64,000 nt of DNA from Hymenobacter sp. BT188 (lineage in GTDB: Bacteria; Bacteroidota; Bacteroidia; Cytophagales; Hymenobacteraceae): positions 806,001 through 870,000 of the forward strand of contig NZ_JACSCW010000001.1 in assembly GCF_014333585.1 (NCBI RefSeq), in the 5' to 3' direction. The translations under genes and the position numbers were made by a program. The notes under the pieces were generated by a model that saw only the letters and a program-made list of their open reading frames with translations, was not told the DNA's origin and ran no database searches. Below, in pieces: positions 23,471 through 32,004 of the stretch (within the stretch, counting starts at the first letter, position 1; every line of letters starts with the position of its first letter).

Positions 23471-25834
23471 TTAGCCCCCCAGCGCCGCCACTGGCTGCCT
23501 GATTTCCTTGGGCCGATGCTTGTAGAAGTACAGAATCAGCAGGGGCAGCAGGGTTAGCTCGGCCACAACCCCGAAGAGCAGCGTCAGGCCGATGAGCAAG
23601 CCCACGTAAAAGGTGCCGTCGAAGGAGGAGAAAATCAGCGTAGAAAAGCCCCCCACCAGGATTGTGGAAGTGACAATTACGGCTTTGCCGGCCATCAGAT
23701 ACGTGCGGCGCACCGCCCTAAACAGGTTAGGCTCTTGCTGTAATGTTAGCTTTAACTTGCTGATAAAGTGAATAGTATCATCGACGGCAATACCAAAGGC
23801 AATGGTGAAAATGATGCTGGTGCTCACCTTCATATTCACTCCGGCAAGCCCCATCACGCCCGCTACCACGATGATGGGAACGAGGTTGGGCACCAGCACC
23901 ACGGCCGTCATGCGCAGACTGCGAAACAGCGCCAGCACAATCAGCGTGACCATGACCACGTCAATGCTCATGCCCACAATCATGTCGCGGGTGAGGTTTT
24001 CGTTGTTTTTGTCGATGAGGTTGGCCGAGCCAGTGAGGCGGGTTTGAAGGATATTAGAGTCGATATTCTGGGCCAGAAAGGTGCGCAGCTTAGCATTGGC
24101 CGCGTCGGCGCGAATACTGCCGATGTCAGACATGCGGCCTGTGAGGCGGCCTTCGCTAGCGTCGGGCTGTACCAGAGAGCGAAACTCTGGCTTCTTGCGA
24201 AACAGCTTCACTTTGGCCACAATGCGGCGCAGTTCTGCTTCCGATTCGGGCAAACGATACTCCGCCACGTCGCCGCCGTTCAGCGCCTTGCGCACCGATT
24301 TTACAATCGTGACAGGTGAGGCCACGAAGTTTAAGCCATAGTCCTGATGCAAATAGGTTTCGACGCGCTCAATCTGGCGCAGCACGGCCAAGTCGTAAAT
24401 AGTACCGCCGTTCGCCGGTTTAAGATCCAGCTCGAAAGGCCGCACCCCGGCGAAGTTTTGCTCGAAAAATCCGAAGTCCTGACGCACTGGGTCGCCTTCT
24501 GATAAATCATCGAGCAATGCCGAATTGATGCGCACCTGCATGGCTGAGGCGATGGAGCCGGCAATAATTAGCCCCCCAAGAGACAACACCAGCCGCCGCC
24601 GCACCAGCACCCAGCGAAACAGGCGGCCCAGCACACCATCCCAGTCGTGGCCGTGCTGGCGCGGTACGCGCAACTGAGGCTTGCGCAACAGCAGGAGCAG
24701 GGCCGGCAACAGCGTGAAAGTCAGTACAAAAGCCAGCAACACCGAAATACCCGTGAACAGCCCAAAGTTGTGAATGGGCCGAATAGAGCTGGTCATCAGC
24801 GTAAAAAAACCGATGCTGGTGGTCAGCGCCGAGAGGCCCGAGCCAAAGCCTGACTCGCGGATGGTAGTGCGCAGGGCGTTGTTCTTGGTGGCTCCGTAAC
24901 CCAGCTCCGTCACGTAGCGCGTGATAAAGTGAATGGTATCGGACATGCCCACCGTGAACATGATAACCGGCAGTAGGGCTGTCATCAAATCGATGCTCAC
25001 CCCGCAGGCCGACATTAGCCCCAGGCCCCACAAAATGGCCCCCAGCACTACTACCAGCGGCAGTACCACGCCCCACCACGTCCGAAACGTGAACCACAGC
25101 AGCCCCGTGACCAACAACACCGACAGGCTCATAAACAGGATCATCTCCCGCTGCAACCGATCCACAAACACCGATTGGGCTACCAGCTTACCGGCCATAT
25201 GATAATCGCTTTCGGCGAAGCCTAGCTGGGCAAGCCGGGTCGTGAGGCTGGTCATCAGCGAATCGCCAGGGGGCTTTTTTAGGTCGGGCGCAGTCTGAAG
25301 CATTACTGTGACAGCCTTACCATTGGCGGCAAATAGGTTGCCTACGAGGCCCGGCGTCTGATAAATAATGGCTGAATCGGCAGGCAGGCGCGTTGGCTCA
25401 TCGAGGTGTAGATACGGAATATTGAACACCCCCAGGCCTTCCACCACCGGGTTAGTGAGGGTAGTAGGGGAGGTGACCTGCTCCACGTAGCGCTGGCGCT
25501 GGGCAAAGCGCGTAAACGAATCGACGCGGGCCAGAAACAGCGCGTTGAACACGCTCCCGTCGGCCGGTGCTTCCAAGCCGATGAGCACGTAGTCGTTGTC
25601 GTTGCCGAAGCGCTTGGAGTACTGCTCGTAGTAGTCCAGGTCGGGGTCGCCGGCGGGGTAGAAGTCGTTAAAATTGTAGTTAAAGCGCAGCTGGGCCACG
25701 TAATACACGCTCAGGGCTGATATAAGGGTCAGCACCAGCAGCGTGAGGTAACTTATTTTGCGAAGGGGCATTCGAAGGAAATAGTCTAAACGGCGCAGCA
25801 GCGCACTTGGCACATTCAGCCACCATGCGTACAT
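23471..25834 (-). CDS. RND superfamily exporter (MMPL/SSD-like)
   Basis: 787 residues from the ATG at 25834; the open frame to 26080 adds 82 residues with no coding character and runs into the divergent gene. The layout is the 12-helix RND scheme in two halves: TM1, a large periplasmic loop (SKRFGNDNDYVLIGLEAPAD), then TM2-6 with the GMSDTIHFITRY charged helix; a second loop and TM7-12 with the repeated AFGIAVDDTIHFISKL helix. Proton-driven transport of hydrophobic compounds, lipids or sterol-like molecules is typical. Inner membrane. Two downstream coiled-coil membrane genes may be accessory. Confidence 0.85.
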   Translation of the reverse strand: MYAWWLNVPSALLRRLDYFLRMPLRKISYLTLLVLTLISALSVYYVAQLRFNYNFNDFYPAGDPDLDYYEQYSKRFGNDNDYVLIGLEAPADGSVFNALFLARVDSFTRFAQRQRYVEQVTSPTTLTNPVVEGLGVFNIPYLHLDEPTRLPADSAIIYQTPGLVGNLFAANGKAVTVMLQTAPDLKKPPGDSLMTSLTTRLAQLGFAESDYHMAGKLVAQSVFVDRLQREMILFMSLSVLLVTGLLWFTFRTWWGVVLPLVVVLGAILWGLGLMSACGVSIDLMTALLPVIMFTVGMSDTIHFITRYVTELGYGATKNNALRTTIRESGFGSGLSALTTSIGFFTLMTSSIRPIHNFGLFTGISVLLAFVLTFTLLPALLLLLRKPQLRVPRQHGHDWDGVLGRLFRWVLVRRRLVLSLGGLIIAGSIASAMQVRINSALLDDLSEGDPVRQDFGFFEQNFAGVRPFELDLKPANGGTIYDLAVLRQIERVETYLHQDYGLNFVASPVTIVKSVRKALNGGDVAEYRLPESEAELRRIVAKVKLFRKKPEFRSLVQPDASEGRLTGRMSDIGSIRADAANAKLRTFLAQNIDSNILQTRLTGSANLIDKNNENLTRDMIVGMSIDVVMVTLIVLALFRSLRMTAVVLVPNLVPIIVVAGVMGLAGVNMKVSTSIIFTIAFGIAVDDTIHFISKLKLTLQQEPNLFRAVRRTYLMAGKAVIVTSTILVGGFSTLIFSSFDGTFYVGLLIGLTLLFGVVAELTLLPLLILYFYKHRPKEIRQPVAALGG

Positions 25835-25925
25835 TCGAAGCGGCGAGCAATTGATAGTAAGGCGTAGCCAAGCCAACCATGCCCCGCCAGGTTTTGTTTC
25901 CTCACTTTTTGCTTCTTCCCCGAAT

Positions 25926-26144
25926 ATGAAAAACGCCCTGCTGGCCCTCGCCCTATTTGCTTTCGTTGGAACTGCTACTGCCCACGAGGGCAAAGACGAG
26001 AAGAAGTCTAAGAAAAGTGCCGCCAAAACCTGCAACATGCCCGAGAAAGGCACCGCCGCCTGCTGCATGAAGAAAGACACAAAAACCGCCGCCGTAAAAG
26101 CTGCTCCAGCGCCAGCCGCCGCCCCAGTTACGAAGTCGCTGTAG
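25926..26144 (+). CDS. small Lys/Ala-rich exported protein with CC motif
   Basis: 72 residues from the ATG at 25926 with a signal peptide (KNALLALALFAFVGTATA-HEG). The mature part is rich in Lys (DEKKSKKSAAK), has three Cys in a TCNMPEKGTAACCMKK pattern, and a Pro/Ala tail. It could bind a metal through His/Cys. No family is recognised. It is divergent from the RND exporter with 91 bases between starts, so they may share regulation. A terminator follows at 26159-26192. Confidence 0.65.
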   Translation: MKNALLALALFAFVGTATAHEGKDEKKSKKSAAKTCNMPEKGTAACCMKKDTKTAAVKAAPAPAAAPVTKSL

Positions 26145-26158
26145 AAACTAGTTTAAAT

Positions 26159-26192
26159 CAACAAAGCCTCGCCCACAAGCGGGGCTTTGTTG
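26159..26192 (+). terminator. rho-independent terminator after the small exported gene
   Basis: CAACAAAGCC and GGGCTTTGTTG form the stem with a loop of about 13 bases, followed by TTGTT. It is 15 bases after the stop at 26144. Confidence 0.75.
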
Positions 26193-26240
26193 TTGTTAGA
26201 GTGCTTAGCTACTAGAATCTAATGGAGCCAAGTATTCCTT

Positions 26241-26537
26241 ATGAAAAACGAAGAAAAAGCCCCCCAAGCCCTCACCGCCGCCGACGTGGACCGCATTATT
26301 GAAATGGGCTGGGAAGACCGGACACCTTTCGAAGCCATCGAAGCGCAGTTTGGCTTGGCGGAGAAAGATGTAATTGCCCTGATGCGAAAGACGATGAAGC
26401 TCTCATCGTTCAAAATGTGGCGCAAACGAATGGCTGGCCGCAGCACCAAGCATCTCGCGCTTCGGGCCGATGATATGGACGGGTTCAAGAGTAATCAGCA
26501 ACGCTCTATTTCAATGAATAAGATTAGCAAGCGGTAG
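26241..26537 (+). CDS. DUF2805 (TIGR03643) family protein
   Basis: 98 residues. The family core is almost the whole protein: VDRIIEMGWEDRTPFEAIEAQFGL, EKDVIALMRKTMKLSSFKMWRKR, then GRSTKH. It has a helix-turn-helix-like layout with a basic C-terminal arm; members are found in Bacteroidota and cyanobacteria, and no function is known. Nucleic-acid binding is plausible but not shown. It is cytosolic. Near the N-terminus a motif copy (about 26260) encodes Ala-Pro-Gln. Confidence 0.85.
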   Translation: MKNEEKAPQALTAADVDRIIEMGWEDRTPFEAIEAQFGLAEKDVIALMRKTMKLSSFKMWRKRMAGRSTKHLALRADDMDGFKSNQQRSISMNKISKR

Positions 26538-26655
26538 CCATTTTGCTTGGGGTCAATGGCTTCGAAAAACACAATGGTCACCTTTGCGAGGATATTATTG
26601 TGTTTCTATATATAGCGGTTACATTTAGGAACCTTATATCTACTAATCCCCATCT

Positions 26656-27774
26656 ATGGAGCTTATTGACCAACTTACCAATCTGGCGTCTCGGGCGCAA
26701 AAGCAAATCAGTCATATTCAGACAGAAGAAGCAACGAAAAACGCGCTGATAATGCCGTTTATTAATGCTCTTGGCTACAATGTATTCGACCCTACAGAAG
26801 TAGTGCCTGAGTTTATCTGTGATATCGGCACTAAAAAGGGTGAGAAGATTGATTATGCCATCATGCGTGACGGTAAGCCAATTATTTTATTTGAGTGCAA
26901 ACATGCTGGCAGCGATTTAAGCATCAATCATGCAAGCCAACTGTTTCGGTATTTCCATGTAACGGAAGCACGTATCGCAGTGCTCACGAACGGAATTACT
27001 TATCGGCTATTCACTGATTTGGAGCAGGCCAATAAGATGGATGAGCGGCCCTTCATGGAATTTGATTTATTCAACTTTCAGGAAAATGATGTCGCCGAAC
27101 TCAAAAAGCTGAGCAAATCATCGTTCAATCTTGAGGACATGCTTTTTGCTGCGTACAATCTCAAGTACATGCGGGCTTTCAAAAAGTATTTTGACGAGCA
27201 GTTCACTCAGCCTTCTAACGACTTTATTCACTTCGTATCAAAGCAAGTGTACGATGGTGTATTAACGCCTAAGCTCAAGGAGCAATTTGCGGCGCTAGTG
27301 CATCGTTCATTTCATCAGTTTTTGAACGACAAAATCACGATGCGGCTGCGCTCAGCTATGGTCGATACTAGCGGCCAGAGCTTGTTGACGCCAGAGGTAC
27401 CAGCTGCACCGTTGCCAACAGTAACTATGGATCCAATGAGTGTTGAGCCTGTTGATAAAGGCATTGATACCACAATGGAAGAAGCAGAAGGCTTCATGAT
27501 CGTACGAGCTATTCTGCGCAAAACGATACCTGTAAATCGGGTAATAATGCGGGACGTACAATCTTACTGCGGTATTCTGTTAGACGATAATAACCGGAAG
27601 CCAATTTGTCGCTTGCATTTCAACGGCAGTAAGAAATACGTCACGCTTTTCGATGTAGAAGGAGGAGAGCGAGTCGATATTAGCTCACTGGATGATCTAT
27701 ACGGTTTGGCATCCCGCATCCGTGTTGCCGTTCAACGGTATGAGACGAAGCCTCAAGAAGCGTCTGCGGTTTAA
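26656..27774 (+). CDS. orphan type I restriction R-subunit N-terminal-like protein
   Basis: 372 residues. The first 140 residues match the HSDR_N nuclease domain: the TEEATKNALIMPFINALGY helix pair, then D66 in EKIDYAIMRDG and E80-x-K82 in ILFECKHAG, the PD-(D/E)xK metal site, followed by QLFRYFHVTEARIAVLTNG. The rest lacks helicase motifs, so it is not a full HsdR; the C-terminus (about 270-372) has a separate small domain of unknown function. No HsdM or HsdS gene is nearby. It may be a stand-alone defence or DNA-processing nuclease. Base composition is slightly more AT-rich than surrounding genes. Confidence 0.72.
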   Translation: MELIDQLTNLASRAQKQISHIQTEEATKNALIMPFINALGYNVFDPTEVVPEFICDIGTKKGEKIDYAIMRDGKPIILFECKHAGSDLSINHASQLFRYFHVTEARIAVLTNGITYRLFTDLEQANKMDERPFMEFDLFNFQENDVAELKKLSKSSFNLEDMLFAAYNLKYMRAFKKYFDEQFTQPSNDFIHFVSKQVYDGVLTPKLKEQFAALVHRSFHQFLNDKITMRLRSAMVDTSGQSLLTPEVPAAPLPTVTMDPMSVEPVDKGIDTTMEEAEGFMIVRAILRKTIPVNRVIMRDVQSYCGILLDDNNRKPICRLHFNGSKKYVTLFDVEGGERVDISSLDDLYGLASRIRVAVQRYETKPQEASAV

Positions 27775-27798
27775 TACAGCATATTCGAATTTTGAAAG

Positions 27799-27832
27799 CA
27801 GAAAAGCCGCCCCAAACCGGGTGGCTTTTCTC
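27799..27832 (+). terminator. terminator after the HsdR-N-like gene
   Basis: GAAAAGCCGCCC and GGGTGGCTTTTC make an imperfect 12-base stem with a short loop and T-rich end. It lies 25 bases past the stop at 27774. Confidence 0.75.
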
Positions 27833-28021
27833 GTTATAGGCCCGCTATAATTATACAAGCCTGAAACGACTGCAAATGCCTATAAATCAAGCACAAAAGT
27901 AAAATTAAAGTACATCTCGTTTGCAGAATAGAAGGATGTTTACAATTTTTTATATTAGAAAAGTTATAATAAATATTGTATATTTACTAATAATCAATTC
28001 ATCTACTAAACTTATGAAATT

Positions 28022-28882
28022 ATGGCTGCCATAGACCCAAAACCACACGTTGCTCCGGCTTCCGCGGAGTTGCTGTCTACTGCGATTCCTATCATAGGAC
28101 GGATATCCGTCCGTAAGTCTAAGTGGGCTTTCCGCTTTACCCTGTTTCTCACAGCGGGTATCTTTCTCCAAGCCTGTGAAGAAGACACCGGCATCCCCGG
28201 ATTCCCCTCACCGGCTCTAATCGTTAACGAGGCGACGCCACAGGGCTGGGCCTATGAGACCATGGGAAATACTACAACAGTAATGTTTACTACGGGACCA
28301 GCTACGCCTATCCTAGGTAATGGAAGCGCCCGGTATACAACCTCGGCTACCCATAACCACAGTTTTAACTTTTCCCGCCTGCGCAATACCCAGTATGCCG
28401 GCACCTTGTTATCGAGTATTACAGAGTTATCCTATTCCACCTTTGTCGAACGTCGCGATACGATTGTCGATACTCCCTTCTTTGTGTTACACGTGGACAA
28501 CAACGGCGATGGCACTGCCGATGATATCCTCAACTTTTCACCCTGGTATCAAACCGGACGGTTTATAAGGGCCGCGGGAATATCAGTACCGGAGCAGTGG
28601 GTAAGCCGCAACAATACATGGCAAACCTGGGACGTTTTGCACGGCGGATTTTTTATTGTGACTGATGTGCTTAGTGATCCGGATAATAATGGCCGCCTGA
28701 TTACGCTAGCTTCCTATATTCAGAAGTATCCGCAGGCCACGATTCGCAACTTGAGTGGCGGCCGTGGGGGCATTCGGGTAGGGCTAGGTGGGCCGACCTT
28801 TGCCAATAACTTTATTGGCTATGTCGATAATGTCAAGATTGGCATTGCCGGGCAGACGACCACTTATAACTTCGAAAACTGA
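28022..28882 (+). CDS. lipoprotein-like protein with a jelly-roll-type domain, unknown function
   Basis: 286 residues. Before the signal (FRFTLFLTAGIFLQAC, lipobox LQAC) there are about 35 unusual N-terminal residues, and no better in-frame start (ATG/GTG) was found. The domain is rich in short beta strands: NGSARYTTSATHNHSFNFSRL, LHVDNNGDGTADDILNFSPWYQ, NTWQTWDVLHGGFF, LASYIQKYPQATIRN, FIGYVDNVKIGIAG and a final TTTYNFEN. I recognise a recurring secreted-domain pattern but cannot name the family. A choice between carbohydrate binding and a structural role is open. The upstream 190 bases are AT-rich. A terminator follows at 28974. Confidence 0.6.
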   Translation: MAAIDPKPHVAPASAELLSTAIPIIGRISVRKSKWAFRFTLFLTAGIFLQACEEDTGIPGFPSPALIVNEATPQGWAYETMGNTTTVMFTTGPATPILGNGSARYTTSATHNHSFNFSRLRNTQYAGTLLSSITELSYSTFVERRDTIVDTPFFVLHVDNNGDGTADDILNFSPWYQTGRFIRAAGISVPEQWVSRNNTWQTWDVLHGGFFIVTDVLSDPDNNGRLITLASYIQKYPQATIRNLSGGRGGIRVGLGGPTFANNFIGYVDNVKIGIAGQTTTYNFEN

Positions 28883-28973
28883 ATAGGGTAGTGCGCAATG
28901 ATTGCTTTTCATATTTCACGATAAAAATGGAAGCCCAGCAGTAGGAAGATGCGATATTCATATCTAGGCTAAT

Positions 28974-29008
28974 AGAAAAAGCCCCCAAACCGGGCGGCTT
29001 TTTCTATT
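28974..29008 (+). terminator. terminator after the lipoprotein gene
   Basis: AGAAAAAGCCCCC and a CGGGCGGCTTTTTCT arm form the stem, with a T-run at the end. It is a G5-type relative of the motif-pair terminators. A TATTTTTG promoter-like box (29005-29012) overlaps the T-run ahead of thyA. Confidence 0.7.
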
Positions 29009-29069
29009 TTTGACAACTTGACCTATCCGCACCTCATTCAAGCCAGCTTCGGCGGGCGCTATTCTTCTC

Positions 29070-29864
29070 ATGCAGCAGTACCTCGACCTCGTTCGCCATA
29101 TCCTCGACCACGGCACCACCAAAACCGACCGCACCGGCACCGGCACGCTCTCGGTATTTGGCTATCAGATGCGGTTCGATCTGGCCCAGGGCTTCCCACT
29201 CGTTACCACCAAAAAAGTCCACCTCAAGAGCATCATCCACGAGCTGCTGTGGTTTCTGCGCGGCGACACCAGCAACAAGTCGCTGGAAGACGTGGGCGTG
29301 AGCATCTGGCGGGAGTGGGCCGATGCCGACGGCAACCTGGGGCCAATTTATGGCAAACAGTGGCGCAGCTGGACGGCTCCCGACGGCCAGAGCATCGACC
29401 AAATAGCCGAAATGGTGCGCCTGCTGCGTACGCAGCCCGATTCGCGGCGCATGGTGGTATCGGCCTGGAACGTGGCCGACCTGCCGCTGATGCGCCTGAC
29501 GCCTTGCCACGCCCTGTTTCAGTTTTACGTGGCTGACGGCAAGCTCTCCTGCCAGCTCTACCAGCGCTCCGCCGACGTGTTTTTGGGCGTGCCCTTTAAC
29601 ATCGCTTCCTACGCCATGCTCACGCTGATGATGGCCCAGGTAACCGGTCTGCAGCCCGGTGAGTTTATCTGGACCGGCGGCGACACGCATCTGTACTCCA
29701 ACCACTTGGAGCAGGCGCATTTGCAACTTACGCGGGCTCCGCGCCCGCTGCCGCAGCTTCGTCTGAACCCCGCTGTAACCGATATATTCGGCTTTCAGTA
29801 TGAGGACTTTACCCTCGAAAATTACGAGCCGCACCCAGCCATCAAGGCACCCGTAGCCGTATAG
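29070..29864 (+). CDS. thyA: thymidylate synthase
   Basis: 264 residues, the normal length for ThyA. It makes dTMP from dUMP with 5,10-methylene-tetrahydrofolate. [11 protein letters not shown] (Arg21 phosphate binding), [29 protein letters not shown], catalytic Cys146 in [33 protein letters not shown] and [13 protein letters not shown] are all present. The beginning MQQYLDLV is the family start. No dihydrofolate reductase gene follows here, unlike many genomes. It is cytosolic. Confidence 0.97.
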   Translation: MQQYLDLVRHILDHGTTKTDRTGTGTLSVFGYQMRFDLAQGFPLVTTKKVHLKSIIHELLWFLRGDTSNKSLEDVGVSIWREWADADGNLGPIYGKQWRSWTAPDGQSIDQIAEMVRLLRTQPDSRRMVVSAWNVADLPLMRLTPCHALFQFYVADGKLSCQLYQRSADVFLGVPFNIASYAMLTLMMAQVTGLQPGEFIWTGGDTHLYSNHLEQAHLQLTRAPRPLPQLRLNPAVTDIFGFQYEDFTLENYEPHPAIKAPVAV

Positions 29865-30125
29865 TTGCTGCCGCTGGTTTGGCAAGGCACCGATTGTAAA
29901 AGACGCTAAGGCTGAATACCACGAAGCAGCCCACGAACGAATATTGTGTTTGTAATCGTGGGCGAGCCTACGGGTTAGGTGCAACCATTTAGCTGGTGAC
30001 TATCCTCAAATAAGAGGCTGCTTGACGTTCAGCAACGGGGAATTTATTTGCCGGGCCAAACGTAGCATAACAAGCCGAGAAAAATTTGCCCTCCAGCATT
30101 CGTTAACTCACAAGTAGTAAGTACT

Positions 30126-30716
30126 ATGAAGCCTAGCGCCGCGACTCCCGCCAGCTTGAAGCACACCGGATTACTGCTGCTCATCGGGTGCTTGCTGCTG
30201 GCCTGCGTGGCGGCACCCGCTGCCCGTGCGCAAGGCAGCTATAACCGCTGGACGGCCCAGCCGCCCGCGGCTATTGAGCCCTTACAAAAGAAGCAGCGGG
30301 CAGCTAAGCTGCAGCCAACCGTGGTGCCCGATACCACTGAGCAACCGCGCGTGGCCCAATCCAAGCTGCTGAAGCGCGGGCTGGGCAGTCGCATGCGCCA
30401 GGGGCAGTCGTTGCCAGAAGACAGTATTTCGATGGTATTCTTCTCCCAGAATAGTCGCTACCCATCGGCGGCGGTGCAGGCCCGCGCTGAAGCTAAGGTA
30501 GTTATTAGGCTGCAGGTAGCGCCGAATGGTCGGGTGAGCCGCACTTCGGTTGTCACCCTGACGCCGGCACCCAACCCGTATCGTGATGGGCCCGTGCCGG
30601 CTCCGGCCCTTCAAGCACTCGCCGATGAAGCGCAACGCGTATTTCGGATGCTGCGTTTTGAGCCCGGCCCCCAGACCTCGGAAGAAGATTTGAGCGCAAA
30701 CTTCTCTATTCAATAA
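30126..30716 (+). CDS. exported protein with TonB C-terminal-like domain
   Basis: 196 residues with a long n-region (about 13 residues), a hydrophobic core (TGLLLLIGCLLLACVAAP) and cleavage near ARAQ-GS. After a basic linker of about 60 residues, the last 90 residues have the TonB_C fold: YPSAAVQARAEAKVVIRLQVAPNGRVSRTSVV, then ALADEAQRVFRMLRFEPG. There is no membrane anchor other than the signal, so it is likely periplasmic, unlike the energy-transducing TonB. Partner is unknown. Confidence 0.72.
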   Translation: MKPSAATPASLKHTGLLLLIGCLLLACVAAPAARAQGSYNRWTAQPPAAIEPLQKKQRAAKLQPTVVPDTTEQPRVAQSKLLKRGLGSRMRQGQSLPEDSISMVFFSQNSRYPSAAVQARAEAKVVIRLQVAPNGRVSRTSVVTLTPAPNPYRDGPVPAPALQALADEAQRVFRMLRFEPGPQTSEEDLSANFSIQ

Positions 30717-30874
30717 AGTTTAGACGGCCGTTTCTTATATTGCATTTAATATTATAAACCCCGCTAACTAAGGCTTAACTAATTAGCTATACATTATTAA
30801 GTGTAATTATTTTTATAATAATAAAATTATCTGAAGTCCAAATCCGAACCGTTAAGTTTTTCGTAGCTGCCCGC

Positions 30875-31096
30875 GTGATACCTCGCGACTACTTTTCCAT
30901 CTACGTTACCGAATCAGAGCAAAGTGTGCTGACGCGTCAGCACCGTGCATGGGTAGCATTGTATGCGCTGCACGCCGGGCAAGGCCCCCGTGCGAACGTA
31001 TTACGCACGAATGATGTAACCGAAGCTGATCTGCTGGAGTTTGAAGACAGCTGGCGCAAGCTGCGTCGGCGAAATCTTCCGCAACTGCATCAATAG
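30875..31096 (+). CDS. small hypothetical protein
   Basis: 73 residues with a GTG start at 30875 after an AT-rich leader. It is charged and helical (FSIYVTESEQSVLTRQHRAW, then EADLLEFEDSWRKLRRRNLP). Family unknown. Its 3' end overlaps the convergent aminotransferase gene by 7 bases. The sequence has coding-like composition, but without a recognised relative the call is tentative. Confidence 0.5.
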   Translation: MIPRDYFSIYVTESEQSVLTRQHRAWVALYALHAGQGPRANVLRTNDVTEADLLEFEDSWRKLRRRNLPQLHQ

Positions 31097-31917
31097 CTTG
31101 CTTCCCAGTGTAGTAGCTGGGTAACCAAAGGATGAGGTTCGGGGGAAAAGCTATTTTCCCCCACTTGCCAAACGGGCCGCACCGTTGCCACATTTGCCGT
31201 AAACACGGCCTCCGCTGCAAGTAGCTCTTTCACTGGATAAAGCCCCTCCTCGGTAGGGAAGCCATACGCCTGGGCCGTGTGCAGCAGGTGAGCCCGGCGG
31301 ACGCCCGCCACGCACCCCGTACTGATGGCGGGCGTGTACAGGCAGTTATTCTTCACCCAAAAAATTGCCGCTGCGCCCGCTTCGGCTACGTGCCCTACGC
31401 TATCCAGCAGCAGTACCTCGTCGAGGCCGCGGGAGGCGCGCTCATGTGCGGCCATGACGTAGGTAAGGGCATTAGAGCCTTTGCAGAAGCTGAAAGGGGA
31501 GAAGTGCGTGCGTAGGTGCTGACTGAAATCGGCGCGGGCGCCAGTGGGTACGGCCGGTTCATAGGCCGCAGCCGTGAGCAAATAGTCTGTTGTTGTAGTG
31601 GCAGGCGTGTACAAGCCCGCGCCCGATCTCCATAGCTGGAGGCGCAGACGGGCCATTGTCAGCCCTTGAGCAGCTACTAATTGGTCAAAAAAGCCCCCCA
31701 GACCATCTAGCGTGCTTAACTCGGCAGGCAGAGTCAGGTGCAAAGCACTAGCGGCGGCCTGCATCCGGTGCAGGTGATAGGAGAGGAGGCGCACCCCGCC
31801 ATCAGCCCAGATCAGCGTCTCAAAAAAACCGTCGTTATAGAACAGGCCTCGATTGGGTAAAACCAGTTTGAAGGTGGCCTCCTCCATCAGCTGGCCGTTG
31901 TAGATGAGGTAGGACAA
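31090..31917 (-). CDS. class IV (branched-chain/aminodeoxychorismate-lyase-like) aminotransferase
   Basis: 275 residues with a TTG start at 31917; upstream in-frame ATG is absent. The fold-type IV pattern is clear: NGQLMEEATFKLVLPNRGLFYNDGFFETLIW, HLHRM, then the PLP lysine region FCKGSNALTYVMAAHERA, DEVLLLDSVGHVAEAGAAAIFWVKNNCLYTP, and GCVAGVRR. It is either 4-amino-4-deoxychorismate lyase (folate, PabC) or a BCAT-like aminotransferase. The short size favours PabC-type. Cytosolic. One motif copy codes for LGGFF (about 31689). Confidence 0.85.
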   Translation of the reverse strand: MSYLIYNGQLMEEATFKLVLPNRGLFYNDGFFETLIWADGGVRLLSYHLHRMQAAASALHLTLPAELSTLDGLGGFFDQLVAAQGLTMARLRLQLWRSGAGLYTPATTTTDYLLTAAAYEPAVPTGARADFSQHLRTHFSPFSFCKGSNALTYVMAAHERASRGLDEVLLLDSVGHVAEAGAAAIFWVKNNCLYTPAISTGCVAGVRRAHLLHTAQAYGFPTEEGLYPVKELLAAEAVFTANVATVRPVWQVGENSFSPEPHPLVTQLLHWEASY

Positions 31918-32004
31918 AACAGGAGCAAATAATGTGAAAGAAGAGAGCTGAGGAACTGAGTGGTGCTACGACACAAAAGTCGTGGTATAACCCAACAACC
32001 TTGT

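Noticed and set aside
23768..24319. 183-residue plus frame opposite the RND exporter
   Set aside because: His/Asn-rich shadow of the exporter gene.
29034..29984. 316-residue minus frame covering thyA
   Set aside because: Antisense to a clear thyA gene; a high-GC shadow without family character.
29865..30125. Search for tRNA or small RNA in the thyA downstream gap
   Set aside because: No cloverleaf or conserved T-loop sequence could be found.
30875..31096. Discarding the 73-residue frame
   Set aside because: Considered and kept at low confidence: composition is coding-like although it needs a GTG start and has no recognised family.
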